Numbered from the stretch's first letter, positions 49,628-59,260 are shown. The stretch: 59,748 nucleotides of DNA from Actinomycetota bacterium (GCA_027366165.1 DAHXKX010000069.1:1-59748); one strand, 5' to 3'. Program-made: numbers and translations. Notes: generated by a model from the sequence alone, not told the origin.

Positions 49628-50749
49628 TTATAATCTTGCGGCACCAAATTGCTCTACGCCGCTCGGTTGTCTTCCTGTTTCGATCGCAGAAGCCACATAC
49701 TCTGACAAGGCTGCGCTCAACAGTATTCCATGACGGAAGTGGCCCAGGCAAAGGAATAGATTACTACTCCCGTACTGACCGACAATCGGGGCGTTGTCGA
49801 AAGAACCTGGTCGAAAACGTACACTCTGTTCCTTAAAGTCTGCTTCGCCAAGGCCGGGCAGAAGAAGAGTGGCATTAGTAAGCATCTCTGCGATTGGTCT
49901 AACCTTCGCGGTCATATCAAAACCCACCTCCTCCTGGGTGGCTCCAATGACGATTTCACCATCGGCTCTCGGAACCATATAAAGGGTTTTCCCGAAGGTC
50001 TTTGACCTTATCACGTGGCTCAGCAGGCTTGGTGACTGGGATTGGACTCTGATAATCTGGCCCTTCACGGGCCTTATCGAGTTAGCAATTTCACTGGGGA
50101 GCCCTCCGATTTCACCTACCTGTGAGCCAGCTGCCAGTAATACCACTTCCGGACTGGCCGTTTGCCCGTCATCCAGAATTATCTTGAAGTCGCCCACTGC
50201 AGTCTTGTTAAGTGCTGCTACACCTTTGCGGACGATCTTCACTCCCAGAAGTTCAACCGCTTTTAGTAGGGATGCCATTAGCTGCCGGTTATCGAGCTGG
50301 TTATCGGAGGTTATCATTGCTGCAAAAGGGAACGGACCGCCGAGATCTGGTTCAAGGTCTTTCAGCTGATGGCGGTTGAGGCGGGTAACTTCGATTCCCA
50401 GTTCCCTCTGAAATTCGGCTTGACGCTCAAGATCGCGGCCATCGTTTGGCTCGTATCCCAGAATGATGGTTCCATCCATCCTTAGGCCGACAGCCATCTT
50501 CGATACCGCTTCAATTTCTTTCGCAAAGGAGGGCCAGAGCTCGTTCGAGTGCTGCATCAGGCGCAGCAGGGGTACTTCACTGAAGTTTGCCTCCGATGCC
50601 GGTGCCAACATACCTGCGGCCGCGTGTGACGCCCCGAAAGCCGGGCTTGGATCATAGACGGTGATCTCGTGCTGATGTTTGGCAAGCCTGAAGGCTGCGC
50701 TCAGGCCAGCGACACCGCCACCAACAACTCCAACATTCAAATTAGGCAT
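49628..50749 (-). CDS. thiO: Glycine oxidase ThiO
   Basis: VGVVGGGVAGLSAAFRLAKHQHEITVYD, SHAAAGMLAPASEA, MVPRADGEIVIGATQEEVGFD. Confidence 0.94.
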   Translation of the reverse strand: MPNLNVGVVGGGVAGLSAAFRLAKHQHEITVYDPSPAFGASHAAAGMLAPASEANFSEVPLLRLMQHSNELWPSFAKEIEAVSKMAVGLRMDGTIILGYEPNDGRDLERQAEFQRELGIEVTRLNRHQLKDLEPDLGGPFPFAAMITSDNQLDNRQLMASLLKAVELLGVKIVRKGVAALNKTAVGDFKIILDDGQTASPEVVLLAAGSQVGEIGGLPSEIANSIRPVKGQIIRVQSQSPSLLSHVIRSKTFGKTLYMVPRADGEIVIGATQEEVGFDMTAKVRPIAEMLTNATLLLPGLGEADFKEQSVRFRPGSFDNAPIVGQYGSSNLFLCLGHFRHGILLSAALSEYVASAIETGRQPSGVEQFGAARL

Positions 50750-50894
50750 AGGTACTTTCCAGGACTCGGAGCCAGCTCAGTTGAACTATATCGCATAATG
50801 ATAAATCTGTGAATTTCCGATTCGCAAGAATTACTACATTTAGAGGTCCCTGACGTGCTTGAATAAGTAGTGGAGTTTAGCAGGAATCTGGAGG

Positions 50895-52529
50895 TTGAAG
50901 ATGCGTTCAACTATGCAGGATGGTGCGCTGTCGATTACATCAATACTGGAGTACGGAGCGACGACGTTTCCGAAGTCGAGAGTGGTTACGTACCTTGGCG
51001 ACGGAGCGATTACGTTCTCATACGAGGACACAGCAAAACGGGTGAATTCTCTGGCCAATGCATTGACTTCGATTGGCATCAGAAATTTCGATCGTGTAGG
51101 CACGTTCGCCTTCAATACGCAACAGCATCTTGAGGCATATATGGCTGTCCCTTCAATGGGTGCGGTCATCCACACCTTGAATGTCAGGCTATTCCCCGAT
51201 CAGCTAACCTTCGTTATAAATGATGCGGAAGACAAGGTCGTAATCGTCGACTCGGTAGTTTTGCCACTCCTTGCCAAAGTGCTCCCGCATACTCCAACAG
51301 TGCAGGCGCTGATAATTGTCGGACCCTTCGACCCCAAAATGCTTGAGCCACTGCATATTGACACCTACGACTACGAGGACTTGATCGCTGCGCACAGTTC
51401 AACCGTCAACTGGCCGAAGATTGACGAGTTCCAAGCAGCTGGAATGTGCTACACCTCTGGTACCACGGGTCTTCCCAAAGGGGTCGTCTACTCTCACAGA
51501 TCCACGTGGCTTCATGCCATATCCTCGTGCACTACAAATACTCTTGGCCTTTGCGACACCGACCGTTCGCTGATTGTAGTTCCTATGTTCCATGTCAATG
51601 CCTGGGGCGTGCCGTATTCCGGTTGGCTGGCCGGGTGTGATCTCATCATGCCGTCTAGGTTCTTACAAGCTGAGCACTTGGTAAAGATCATCGAACTATA
51701 CCGCCCAACCCTGTCCTCGGGAGTTCCAACTATCTGGAACGAGCTGCTTTTGTATGCCGAGACACATGATGTGGACATGTCTTCTTTCAGAGGGATAACC
51801 GGAGGAGGTTCCGCTGTACCTCAGAAATTGATGGAAGGCTTCAAGACGCGGTTTGGTTTGGAATTGTGGCAAGGGTGGGGGATGACGGAGACTTCTCCGA
51901 TCTGCACGTTGGGGATTCCGCCACGCAATACCCCTGAAAATGACAGAATGAAGTATCTCCTTTCGGCCGGGAGACCCTTGGCCGGAGTGCAACTGCGGAT
52001 AGTGGACGAATCGGGTACTGTCATGCCAAAAGGAGTGGAAAATCTTGGTGAAATCGAAGTTAGCGGCCCATGGATTGCAGGAAGCTACTACAAGAATGCA
52101 AATCCGGAAAATTTCAGGGATGGTTGGTTGAGGACCGGAGACATCGGGACGATTGACAAAGAGGGCTATTTGCGGATTGTGGATCGGACCAAAGACGTCA
52201 TCAAATCCGGTGGAGAATGGATCTCGTCCGTGGACCTCGAAAACGAGATCATGGCGTTCCCGGGAGTATATGAGGCAGCGGTCATTGGCATCCCGGACGA
52301 TAAATGGATTGAGCGTCCTTTAGCCTGTGTGGTGCCCAAGCCTGGGTCTGACGTAAATCCGAAAGCGCTGATTGACTTTCTATCCACGAGAGTTGCCAAA
52401 TGGTGGTTGCCCAACAAGGTCACAATAGTCAACGAGATCCCAAAGACCAGCGTAGGAAAGTTCGACAAGAAAGTCCTTCGGAAGGCGTTTACAGATGGAG
52501 ACCTGAAGCTAATTTCAGTTGACAAGTAG
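50895..52529 (+). CDS. Acyl-CoA synthetase (medium/long-chain fatty-acid CoA ligase family)
   Basis: CYTSGTTGLPKGVVYSHRS, GWGMTETSPICTLG, GWLRTGDIGTIDKEGYLRIVDRTKDVIKSGGEWISSVDLE. Confidence 0.94.
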   Translation: MKMRSTMQDGALSITSILEYGATTFPKSRVVTYLGDGAITFSYEDTAKRVNSLANALTSIGIRNFDRVGTFAFNTQQHLEAYMAVPSMGAVIHTLNVRLFPDQLTFVINDAEDKVVIVDSVVLPLLAKVLPHTPTVQALIIVGPFDPKMLEPLHIDTYDYEDLIAAHSSTVNWPKIDEFQAAGMCYTSGTTGLPKGVVYSHRSTWLHAISSCTTNTLGLCDTDRSLIVVPMFHVNAWGVPYSGWLAGCDLIMPSRFLQAEHLVKIIELYRPTLSSGVPTIWNELLLYAETHDVDMSSFRGITGGGSAVPQKLMEGFKTRFGLELWQGWGMTETSPICTLGIPPRNTPENDRMKYLLSAGRPLAGVQLRIVDESGTVMPKGVENLGEIEVSGPWIAGSYYKNANPENFRDGWLRTGDIGTIDKEGYLRIVDRTKDVIKSGGEWISSVDLENEIMAFPGVYEAAVIGIPDDKWIERPLACVVPKPGSDVNPKALIDFLSTRVAKWWLPNKVTIVNEIPKTSVGKFDKKVLRKAFTDGDLKLISVDK

Positions 52530-52558
52530 GCGCAAATCTGCTTTTGCCTAACACACGG

Positions 52559-52618
52559 CCCACGGGAATGCGTCATCAACCGATCGGCAGGGGGCGCCCA
52601 TTCCTTCACGCTCGTGGG
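52559..52618 (+). terminator. Nested stem-loop downstream of the acyl-CoA ligase gene
   Basis: CCCACG-GGAATG ... CATTCC-ttcacgct-CGTGGG, 30 nt after the stop; no U-tract, so terminator assignment is tentative. Confidence 0.4.
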
Positions 52619-52699
52619 TTGGAGATGGCTGCACAACATGCGCACATTCGCAAAATGTCCTGCGATCGTCTGGCACTACAATCAAGAAAGGTAAAACAG

Positions 52700-52900
52700 G
52701 TGATTTCAGGTGATTTTTCGATCGAGGTGGAGTCCCTTAGGCAGATCATGGAGAGACTTGATGATCTCGCGATGGAGGCGCTCCAGGAGTACATATCAAG
52801 CAAAGATCCTTTGGATCGGGAGATGGAAAAAAGAGTCCATCGGGCCCGTCGCGCCGTCGCAAAGGCAATCGGTGAGTTGGAGATGACGGAGCAGCAGTGA
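52700..52900 (+). CDS. Small helical hypothetical protein
   Basis: C-terminal part of ORF 52544-52900; plausible GTG start at 52700 (SGDFSIEVESLRQIMERLDDLAMEALQEYIS...); the upstream part of the ORF looks non-coding. Confidence 0.5.
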   Translation: MISGDFSIEVESLRQIMERLDDLAMEALQEYISSKDPLDREMEKRVHRARRAVAKAIGELEMTEQQ

Positions 52901-52968
52901 TATCAGAAATTACCGAGAGTGGCACTAGAACCAAACCAGATGCCTGGTTCGTTTGAGGTTCCCGGAAC

Positions 52969-53436
52969 TCAACTTCGAACTTTGCCCTTCGGTTTCTTTG
53001 AACCAACCTTCGGCTCATGCCGCTTGTGCTTCGACAGCTCAAGGGACCGCGCACCCGATTGTGAACTTGAAACGAAGGTCTTGTAAGTCGCCACAAGGAC
53101 TTCCTTTTGATACTGAGACAATAGAGGATCAGAAAAAACCGCTGTCTCAACCAATGAGTGTGAGTTCCCGGAAAGAGTAATTGCCGGCTCCTCGGCGTGA
53201 CCGAGTTGCGATAACAGAGAAGTCAGCGAGACGTTTAATGCCTTAGAGATAGCCTTTAGAATCCGGACCGATGGTTCATGGAGGCCTCGTTCTATCTGCG
53301 ACAGGTAGGGGTTTGAGATGTCGGTGCGCTCTGCAAGTTCACGCAAAGACAGTTGAGCGAGTTTTCGCTGTGACTTGATGAATTCACCCAGTAGGCGCTT
53401 TTGATTATAGGGACGGCCGTCAGATTTGGTATCCAC
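52969..53436 (-). CDS. XRE-family HTH transcriptional regulator with basic C-terminus
   Basis: LSLRELAERTDISNPYLSQIERGLHEPSVRILKAISKALNVSLTSLL; C-terminal KHKRHEPKVGSKKPKGKVRS. Confidence 0.9.
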   Translation of the reverse strand: MDTKSDGRPYNQKRLLGEFIKSQRKLAQLSLRELAERTDISNPYLSQIERGLHEPSVRILKAISKALNVSLTSLLSQLGHAEEPAITLSGNSHSLVETAVFSDPLLSQYQKEVLVATYKTFVSSSQSGARSLELSKHKRHEPKVGSKKPKGKVRS

Positions 53437-53493
53437 GATTAAAGGTTAGATCCGTCTGCACTTTTCATGTCCTGTTCAGGACTATTAAATGAT

Positions 53494-53525
53494 GTGACCC
53501 CGGGGGATTGGCCACCCGGGGTCAC
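53494..53525. other. Perfect hairpin 1 upstream of the XRE gene
   Basis: GTGACCCCGGG-ggattggcca-CCCGGGGTCAC, 11-bp perfect stem. Confidence 0.75.
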
Positions 53526-53535
53526 CATCGAATCG

Positions 53536-53566
53536 CTAGATCCCGCTTTGGGGGGATGGGATCTAG
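53536..53566. other. Perfect hairpin 2 immediately after hairpin 1
   Basis: CTAGATCCC-gctttggggggat-GGGATCTAG, 9-bp perfect stem. Confidence 0.7.
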
Positions 53567-53702
53567 TCAACCTACCAGCAGAGGGGGATCGCTAGTAAGT
53601 AATAGATTCATTATAACATCGGCAATTACGGATTTGCCATTTAATATGAATTTTTATTCAACTTATTATTCCACCACTTCCAGCACAGACCGCATATGAC
53701 CT

Positions 53703-53718
53703 GGTGACAATGGTCACA
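53703..53718 (+). promoter_or_regulatory. CRP/GlxR-like 16-bp site 1
   Basis: GGTGACAATGGTCACA matches TGTGA-N6-TCACA at 9 of 10 positions. Confidence 0.45.
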
Positions 53719-53762
53719 ACCGCAACGCCATAAGTGATAATAAAGTGCAACATTATAAGTTT

Positions 53763-53778
53763 TGTAACATATGTCACA
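53763..53778 (+). promoter_or_regulatory. CRP/GlxR-like 16-bp site 2
   Basis: TGTAACATATGTCACA matches TGTGA-N6-TCACA at 9 of 10 positions with central TA; 60 bp from site 1 and 76 bp upstream of the acuI-like ATG. Confidence 0.5.
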
Positions 53779-53854
53779 AATTGTTGCCAATATTGCTCGG
53801 ACCAAGCTTGGGTGCCAACTATCACTTGTCGCTCAGATCTGCTAGAACAAGAGC

Positions 53855-54841
53855 ATGTTTACTGCTTTAGTCATAGATGAGTTCGACGGCAAAATTAGGT
53901 CATCGATTCAAAAACTTTCGGAAGAACGTTTGCCTAAAGGTGAGGTCACCATTGAGGCAAACTTCTCAACTCTGAACTACAAGGACGGAATGGTCCTGAA
54001 TGGAATCGGAAAGCTTGTTCGCACATATCCACACATTCCAGGCGTTGATGTGGCTGGAAGGGTTAGAGAATCTTCTGATCGCAGGTTTGCGCCTGGCGAC
54101 GAGGTCTTGGTCGGGGGTTACCGGTTTGGTGAGATCCACTGGGGCGGATATTCACAACTGGTCAGAGTCCCTGCCAATTGGGTTGTCAAACTGCCATCTG
54201 GATTGACGCTTTACCAGGCGATGGCCTTTGGAACCGCTGGATTCTCGGCAATGATGGCGGTGGACTCGTTGGAGGAACATGGTCTGGTTCCGTCTGAGAA
54301 CGAGGTGCTGGTAACCGGAGCAGTCGGAGGCGTGGGATCGACGGCGGTTGCCCTTCTAGCAGCGCTCGGGTATAAGGTTGCCGCCTCGACGGGTAGACCA
54401 GAAGAACACGAGTATTTGCGGTCCCTGGGTGCGGATACTGTGATTGAGCGCTCTGAACTCGAAGGTCCAGTTTCTAAGCCACTCGAGGCGGAGCGATGGA
54501 GCGGTTGCATCGACAATGTCGGCGGTTCGACGCTGGGACGGGTACTGAGTCAGCTCCGGAGAGGAGCATCCATCGCGTCAGTTGGTTTGGCTGCAGGATC
54601 CTCCTTTTCTGCAAACGTGATGCCATTCCTTTTGCGCGGGGTGAATATTCTCGGGATCGATTCCGTATCGTTGGATATAGAGAAACGGGCTCACGTATGG
54701 CAGCGGTTGGCCGACGCCTTCCCGCTCGACCTACTTGCCAGCATGACAAGTGAAATCGGACTTGGAGATCTTGAGCGGTACGGAAAGGAAATTCTTGAAG
54801 GACGTGTCAAAGGCAGGTTGGTTGTCAATGTTCGGCGTTGA
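53855..54841 (+). CDS. Acrylyl-CoA reductase/YhdH-AcuI family zinc-type alcohol dehydrogenase
   Basis: FSTLNYKDGMVLNGIGKLVRTYPHIPGVDVAGRV, VTGAVGGVGSTAVALLAALGYKVAASTGR. Confidence 0.9.
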   Translation: MFTALVIDEFDGKIRSSIQKLSEERLPKGEVTIEANFSTLNYKDGMVLNGIGKLVRTYPHIPGVDVAGRVRESSDRRFAPGDEVLVGGYRFGEIHWGGYSQLVRVPANWVVKLPSGLTLYQAMAFGTAGFSAMMAVDSLEEHGLVPSENEVLVTGAVGGVGSTAVALLAALGYKVAASTGRPEEHEYLRSLGADTVIERSELEGPVSKPLEAERWSGCIDNVGGSTLGRVLSQLRRGASIASVGLAAGSSFSANVMPFLLRGVNILGIDSVSLDIEKRAHVWQRLADAFPLDLLASMTSEIGLGDLERYGKEILEGRVKGRLVVNVRR

Positions 54842-54902
54842 CGGGAATATACCCACATAGGTATGCGTTAATATTGTCGTAACCCTGCTAGAAGGAGATA
54901 TC

Positions 54903-55226
54903 GTGTCAACGGTAGAGGCAAACACAAAGGAAAGTTTTGAATCCGAGGTTATAAAATCTGAGATTCCGGTAATCGTCGACTTTTGGGCACCATGGTGTGC
55001 GCCATGTCGCATGGTTGCACCTGAATTGGATTCTTTAGCGGCCGAGAGGGTTGGGGAGATTAAGGTCGTGAAGGTAAATGTTGACATAAACCAAGAGGTT
55101 GCCAGCAAGTACCAGGTTTTTTCAATTCCCACCATTGGACTATTTCGTTCGGGTGAGCTCGTAGCGGCGTCGATAGGCGCGAAACCCAAGAGGCTAATAG
55201 AGGCAGACCTGGGGATTTCAAAGTAA
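54903..55226 (+). CDS. trxA: Thioredoxin (WCAPC active site)
   Basis: VIVDFWAPWCAPCRMVAPELDSLAAE...YQVFSIPTIGLFRSGE; GTG start. Confidence 0.93.
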   Translation: MSTVEANTKESFESEVIKSEIPVIVDFWAPWCAPCRMVAPELDSLAAERVGEIKVVKVNVDINQEVASKYQVFSIPTIGLFRSGELVAASIGAKPKRLIEADLGISK

Positions 55227-55241
55227 TTTCCTAGCGCGGAT

Positions 55242-55275
55242 AATTGGCAGCACGGCTGGTCCGATGCTGCCAATT
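55242..55275 (+). terminator. Rho-independent-like terminator after trxA
   Basis: AATTGGCAGCA-N12-TGCTGCCAATT, 11-bp perfect stem, followed by TTATGTTT. Confidence 0.75.
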
Positions 55276-55515
55276 TTATGTTTGCCGCATTCAAGTGTTG
55301 TACTGGCAGGTCGTAGCATAAACATACCTGGTGAGCCCGTCCCCGTTGAGGTACGGGTTTTGTTACGGAAGTGACTCTTTGCAAGACAACGTGATGCTAC
55401 TTGTATAAGCTGTGTCTGTTGGGGTTTTTGGCCAAGTCAGATTCCTAGCACTCCGTGAGTCCGTTTGTTGTTCAGTCGTTAGCTGGATGTTGACTCAAAG
55501 GATTTCAGATCCGAT

Positions 55516-56898
55516 TTGCTATTCGCTTTAAGGCGGACAAGACGATGCCATGCGGGGTCATCTCGGGCCAGTCTGCCTTGGAGGACCGGCACAAAGTTCA
55601 ACACGATTATAAGAGGTGTGTGCAGCTTGGCGAGTGACCATGATTCTTCCGATTTTGGAACGGTGAATTCTCCCGACGAGGTGACAAACAAAACTGAATC
55701 AGGTGAGAAACAGGGTATCGGCAAAGATGTCCTTTCAGCAATTGCAGCATCTACAAGCACGTCTTTCGCAGTATTTCTCACTGGAGCGCTGGCTGTTCAG
55801 ATGAGGGCGACATTGCACTTTGGACCGGATGCTCTTGGTCTTGCTATCTCCATCTATTATGTTGGAGCTGCGGCGGGTTCTGTGCCCGCCGGGCGCCTTA
55901 GCGAAGCAATAGGTGGAGTGAGGGTAATGAAGCCCACTGCTCTAACGGCAGGTGGACTTCTAGCCTTGATCGCCATTTTTGCTCAATCATGGCTAAGCCT
56001 GGCCGCAATCCTATTCTTTGCAGGAATAGTGAGTTCCGCGATGCAACCGGCGACAAACCTCTTCCTTGCCAGAAGAATTCCCCGGAACCGTCAGGGATTT
56101 GCCTTCGGCGTAAAGCAGGCGGCTATTCCGTTTGCCTCGCTCTGCGGTGGCCTCGCAGTCCCGGGAATTGCATTGACGGTAGGATGGCGTTGGGCATTCG
56201 TTGCAGCAGCTGTCTGGTCTGGCATAACTGCCGTACTTGTTCCCAGGTCACACACCAACCTTGCAACGTATCGGGCCCAGCACAAGGATCCTGCACCGCG
56301 TGAGAACCTTGCTCCTCTGATCGTGCTTGGAATTGGATTCGGTCTTGGCATCTTCGCTGCCGCGGCGATGACAGCCTTCCTGGTCACCTCAGGAGTGGCT
56401 GGAGGCCTTTCTAAATCGGGTGCTGGATACCTCGCGGGTAGCGCAGGAGCTGTGGCGATGCTGACAAGAGTCTGGGTGGGGGCCATCGCCGATCGTCGAA
56501 GCGGAGGACACTTCAGAGTAATCGCGGGCATGCTGGCTCTAGGTTGCCTGGGATACGTCGGGATCGCCATGGGATCTGCGACGCATATTTACATATTCTT
56601 CTGGATCGGTGCGATGATCGCATATAGTGCGGGTTGGGGTTGGAACGGACTTTTTAACTTCGCGGTGATAAGAACCCATGTGCATTCACCAGCACGAGCC
56701 ACCTCTATAACCCAAGTTGGAGGTCGGCTGGCGAGCGTCTTTGGGCCGTTGGTCTTTGGTTTGATTGTGGCCCACGGTTCCTATGCAATTGCGTGGGTTG
56801 TGAATGGTTTGGTTGCCGTGATAGGAGCGGGGGTAATACTTTACGGGAAGCAAATGTTGACGCATCCCGGTAAGGGTGTTGCTGCGATTCCAGACTAG
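55516..56898 (+). CDS. MFS transporter (paralog C)
   Basis: AVFLTGALAVQMRATL, RQGFAFGVKQAAIP, YSAGWGWNGLFNFAV; related to paralogs A and B. True start probably downstream of 55516. Confidence 0.87.
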   Translation: MLFALRRTRRCHAGSSRASLPWRTGTKFNTIIRGVCSLASDHDSSDFGTVNSPDEVTNKTESGEKQGIGKDVLSAIAASTSTSFAVFLTGALAVQMRATLHFGPDALGLAISIYYVGAAAGSVPAGRLSEAIGGVRVMKPTALTAGGLLALIAIFAQSWLSLAAILFFAGIVSSAMQPATNLFLARRIPRNRQGFAFGVKQAAIPFASLCGGLAVPGIALTVGWRWAFVAAAVWSGITAVLVPRSHTNLATYRAQHKDPAPRENLAPLIVLGIGFGLGIFAAAAMTAFLVTSGVAGGLSKSGAGYLAGSAGAVAMLTRVWVGAIADRRSGGHFRVIAGMLALGCLGYVGIAMGSATHIYIFFWIGAMIAYSAGWGWNGLFNFAVIRTHVHSPARATSITQVGGRLASVFGPLVFGLIVAHGSYAIAWVVNGLVAVIGAGVILYGKQMLTHPGKGVAAIPD

Positions 56899-56928
56899 AT
56901 CCGGCGGCACATGTCTGAAATTGACTAA

Positions 56929-58137
56929 TCAGCTAAGGGAATCATGAGGGAGATCGATTCCCCTGGGAAGTCTCGAAGGGTCGAGACCCAGTAAATCGAC
57001 TGCCTTTTGGAAAGCAAACCTGTCGGTCATTCCAGAAATATATCCGATTACCATCGGTATCGTTTCATGATCATAGCTGTCGCCCAAACTAGAACTGATG
57101 CCGGGAATCTTCTCAGGATTGTCGGTGTAAAACTCCACCAGTAGACCGAGAACCCGTATCACGGTCTCAGACTGATTAACAGAATCAGGTCTCATATAGA
57201 TCTTCTCGTAATTGAATTGCCTCAATTCGGCAAGAAGAGACGCAGCCGGACCTGACAGGGCAATCTCAGACGTCCCTAAGATAGTCCCCACCATGTCGGA
57301 GATAAAGTAGCTGAGCTGACGCCCTCGAGTGTTTCCCGCTGCATGGACGATCGATTTAGGGATTTGCGAGGCTGAGACGACGCCGGCCTTGATTGCATCC
57401 TCCAGGTCATGCGCACAGTACGCAATTCGATCCGCGAATGAGACGACTGTCCCCTCAGGTGTCAATGGCTGTGGCCGCGACCACGAGTGATTTCGTATTC
57501 CATCCAGCGTCTCAACGCACAGGTTGAGCTCGACTAAGGTGTGGTCAGCTCCCCAAGTGGCATGGTCGTAACCTCCCGGCAAGAACCTCGAGAATGCGTC
57601 CTCGCTGGCATGACCTCCCGGCCCATGACCACAATCGTGTCCAAAGGCGATTGCCTCAGTCAGCGCCACATTGAGTCCGACCGCTCGGGAAATCGCGGTG
57701 GCTACCTGCGCTACTTCCAACGCGTGCGTCAATCGTGTTCTTTGATGGTCATTGGGAAATATGAATACCTGTGTCTTGCCGGCCAGGCGACGAAAAGCCG
57801 TGGAGTGCAGGATCCTGTCCCTGTCGCGTTCAAAGGCAGTGCGCATTGGATCAGGCTCCTCGGGATGGTGCCTGTTACCGGCACCAGTCGAAAAGGTCGC
57901 GCCTTTCGCAAGAAAGTGTTCTTCAAGCTCTTCCCGCTTTTCGCGCTGCATGAGTACCGGCTGTAGATTGGAAGGAGTGAAGGACGAATGGGCAGCAATA
58001 TTTCCGCTGGATAGTCGATATCCGCTCGAGGTTTCGATCCACTGACTTGATCGGCTATTTCTCACCATAATGTTTCTCTCTGTTTCTTTCTTATTCCATA
58101 GTATCTCTTGTGGATGTGACACTATGAAGCGGTTCAA
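56929..58137 (-). CDS. dgt: Deoxyguanosinetriphosphate triphosphohydrolase (HD-domain dNTPase)
   Basis: FERDRDRILHSTAFRRLAGKTQVF, HQRTRLTHALEVAQVATAI, AIAFGHDCGHGPGGHASED. Start uncertain (58137, 58068 or 57951). Confidence 0.92.
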   Translation of the reverse strand: MNRFIVSHPQEILWNKKETERNIMVRNSRSSQWIETSSGYRLSSGNIAAHSSFTPSNLQPVLMQREKREELEEHFLAKGATFSTGAGNRHHPEEPDPMRTAFERDRDRILHSTAFRRLAGKTQVFIFPNDHQRTRLTHALEVAQVATAISRAVGLNVALTEAIAFGHDCGHGPGGHASEDAFSRFLPGGYDHATWGADHTLVELNLCVETLDGIRNHSWSRPQPLTPEGTVVSFADRIAYCAHDLEDAIKAGVVSASQIPKSIVHAAGNTRGRQLSYFISDMVGTILGTSEIALSGPAASLLAELRQFNYEKIYMRPDSVNQSETVIRVLGLLVEFYTDNPEKIPGISSSLGDSYDHETIPMVIGYISGMTDRFAFQKAVDLLGLDPSRLPRGIDLPHDSLS

Positions 58138-58531
58138 ACTGCGGCCGGCATCCTAAAGCCTTTCTCATTCGACCAGGACTCCAAGACCAGATCCGCAAAT
58201 ACGGGAACTCAAGAGACCCAGTAATTGAAAGAGAGTTCATTGCGGAGAAGCGTCGACGAAATTCTGGTTGACAGCTCCAATCCCGAAGGTCAAAAGGATC
58301 AAGGGTTCAGGCTGACTATTTTGGATATCGGGGTGTGTCTCCGCACCACACAATTCGTTTCGCTGGTTTAACTCTGGACTTTAAGTTTAAGCAGTCCCTG
58401 ACGAATGCAACAGCTGGTAGGGAGAGAAGACAGCAGGAACCGGAACGGAATCCCGCCAACAAATGACCCATGTAATTGTTATACGATGCATGGTATTCTT
58501 AGCATATGGTCTATCTGGGAAGGATGGAATT

Positions 58532-59158
58532 ATGGCAGGTAAAGATGGTTCTCAGAAACTCGGAAAGCTCGTAGAAACTGGGCTTTCCGTGGCCAAGATA
58601 GCTCAGGCAAAGGCGGAAGAGGCTTTGCGAGATTTCGCGCATATCTCTGAAGTGCAACGCAATCAGATGCGTGAGATCTTCGAGGATACTGCAAAAAAGA
58701 GCCGCGAGAACACCGAGGTCTTGATCAATGGGCTGCGCAAAGAGATGGAAAAGCAATTGCGCGCCGCAAATACGATATCTAAAGAAGAGTTCGGAAAGTT
58801 TTCAGAAAGACTGTCCTCACTCAGCCAGGATCTCGGAAAGGTGTCTTCTATACGTGAGGACCTTTCAAAACTCACAGAAATAATGAATTCACTTATCCGG
58901 CAAATCCCAAAGACGGAATCCGCTGGTGAAGAATCAAAAGCCAAAGCAACACCCACAGCTGGCCCGGAGACGGTGAAACCAGCCGCCGCCAAGCCACGAC
59001 GCACCACCTCTGGCAAGCCTCGGGTAGGAGCCAATGCGAAGGCTGAAACTGGAGGAGCTACCACTTCAGCAGCTCCAAGGAGAAGGAGTAGAACAACTTC
59101 AACCAAAAATGCCTCTATTCCAAAGCCGGCCAGCGACGACGGTACAAAGACCCCGTAA
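58532..59158 (+). CDS. Phasin-like protein with Lys/Arg/Ala/Pro-rich C-terminal tail
   Basis: Helical N-terminus ([67 protein letters not shown]) and tail KPAAAKPRRTTSGKPRVGANAK...PRRRSRTTSTK. Confidence 0.65.
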   Translation: MAGKDGSQKLGKLVETGLSVAKIAQAKAEEALRDFAHISEVQRNQMREIFEDTAKKSRENTEVLINGLRKEMEKQLRAANTISKEEFGKFSERLSSLSQDLGKVSSIREDLSKLTEIMNSLIRQIPKTESAGEESKAKATPTAGPETVKPAAAKPRRTTSGKPRVGANAKAETGGATTSAAPRRRSRTTSTKNASIPKPASDDGTKTP

Positions 59159-59260
59159 TCACTGCCGGACTTTTTCGGCTTTGGAGCGATTTCCCGGTTT
59201 GACTCTTCGGATTGTTGACTTTTACACAGCCGTGCTCGATATATGATGGGTTCCATCAAA

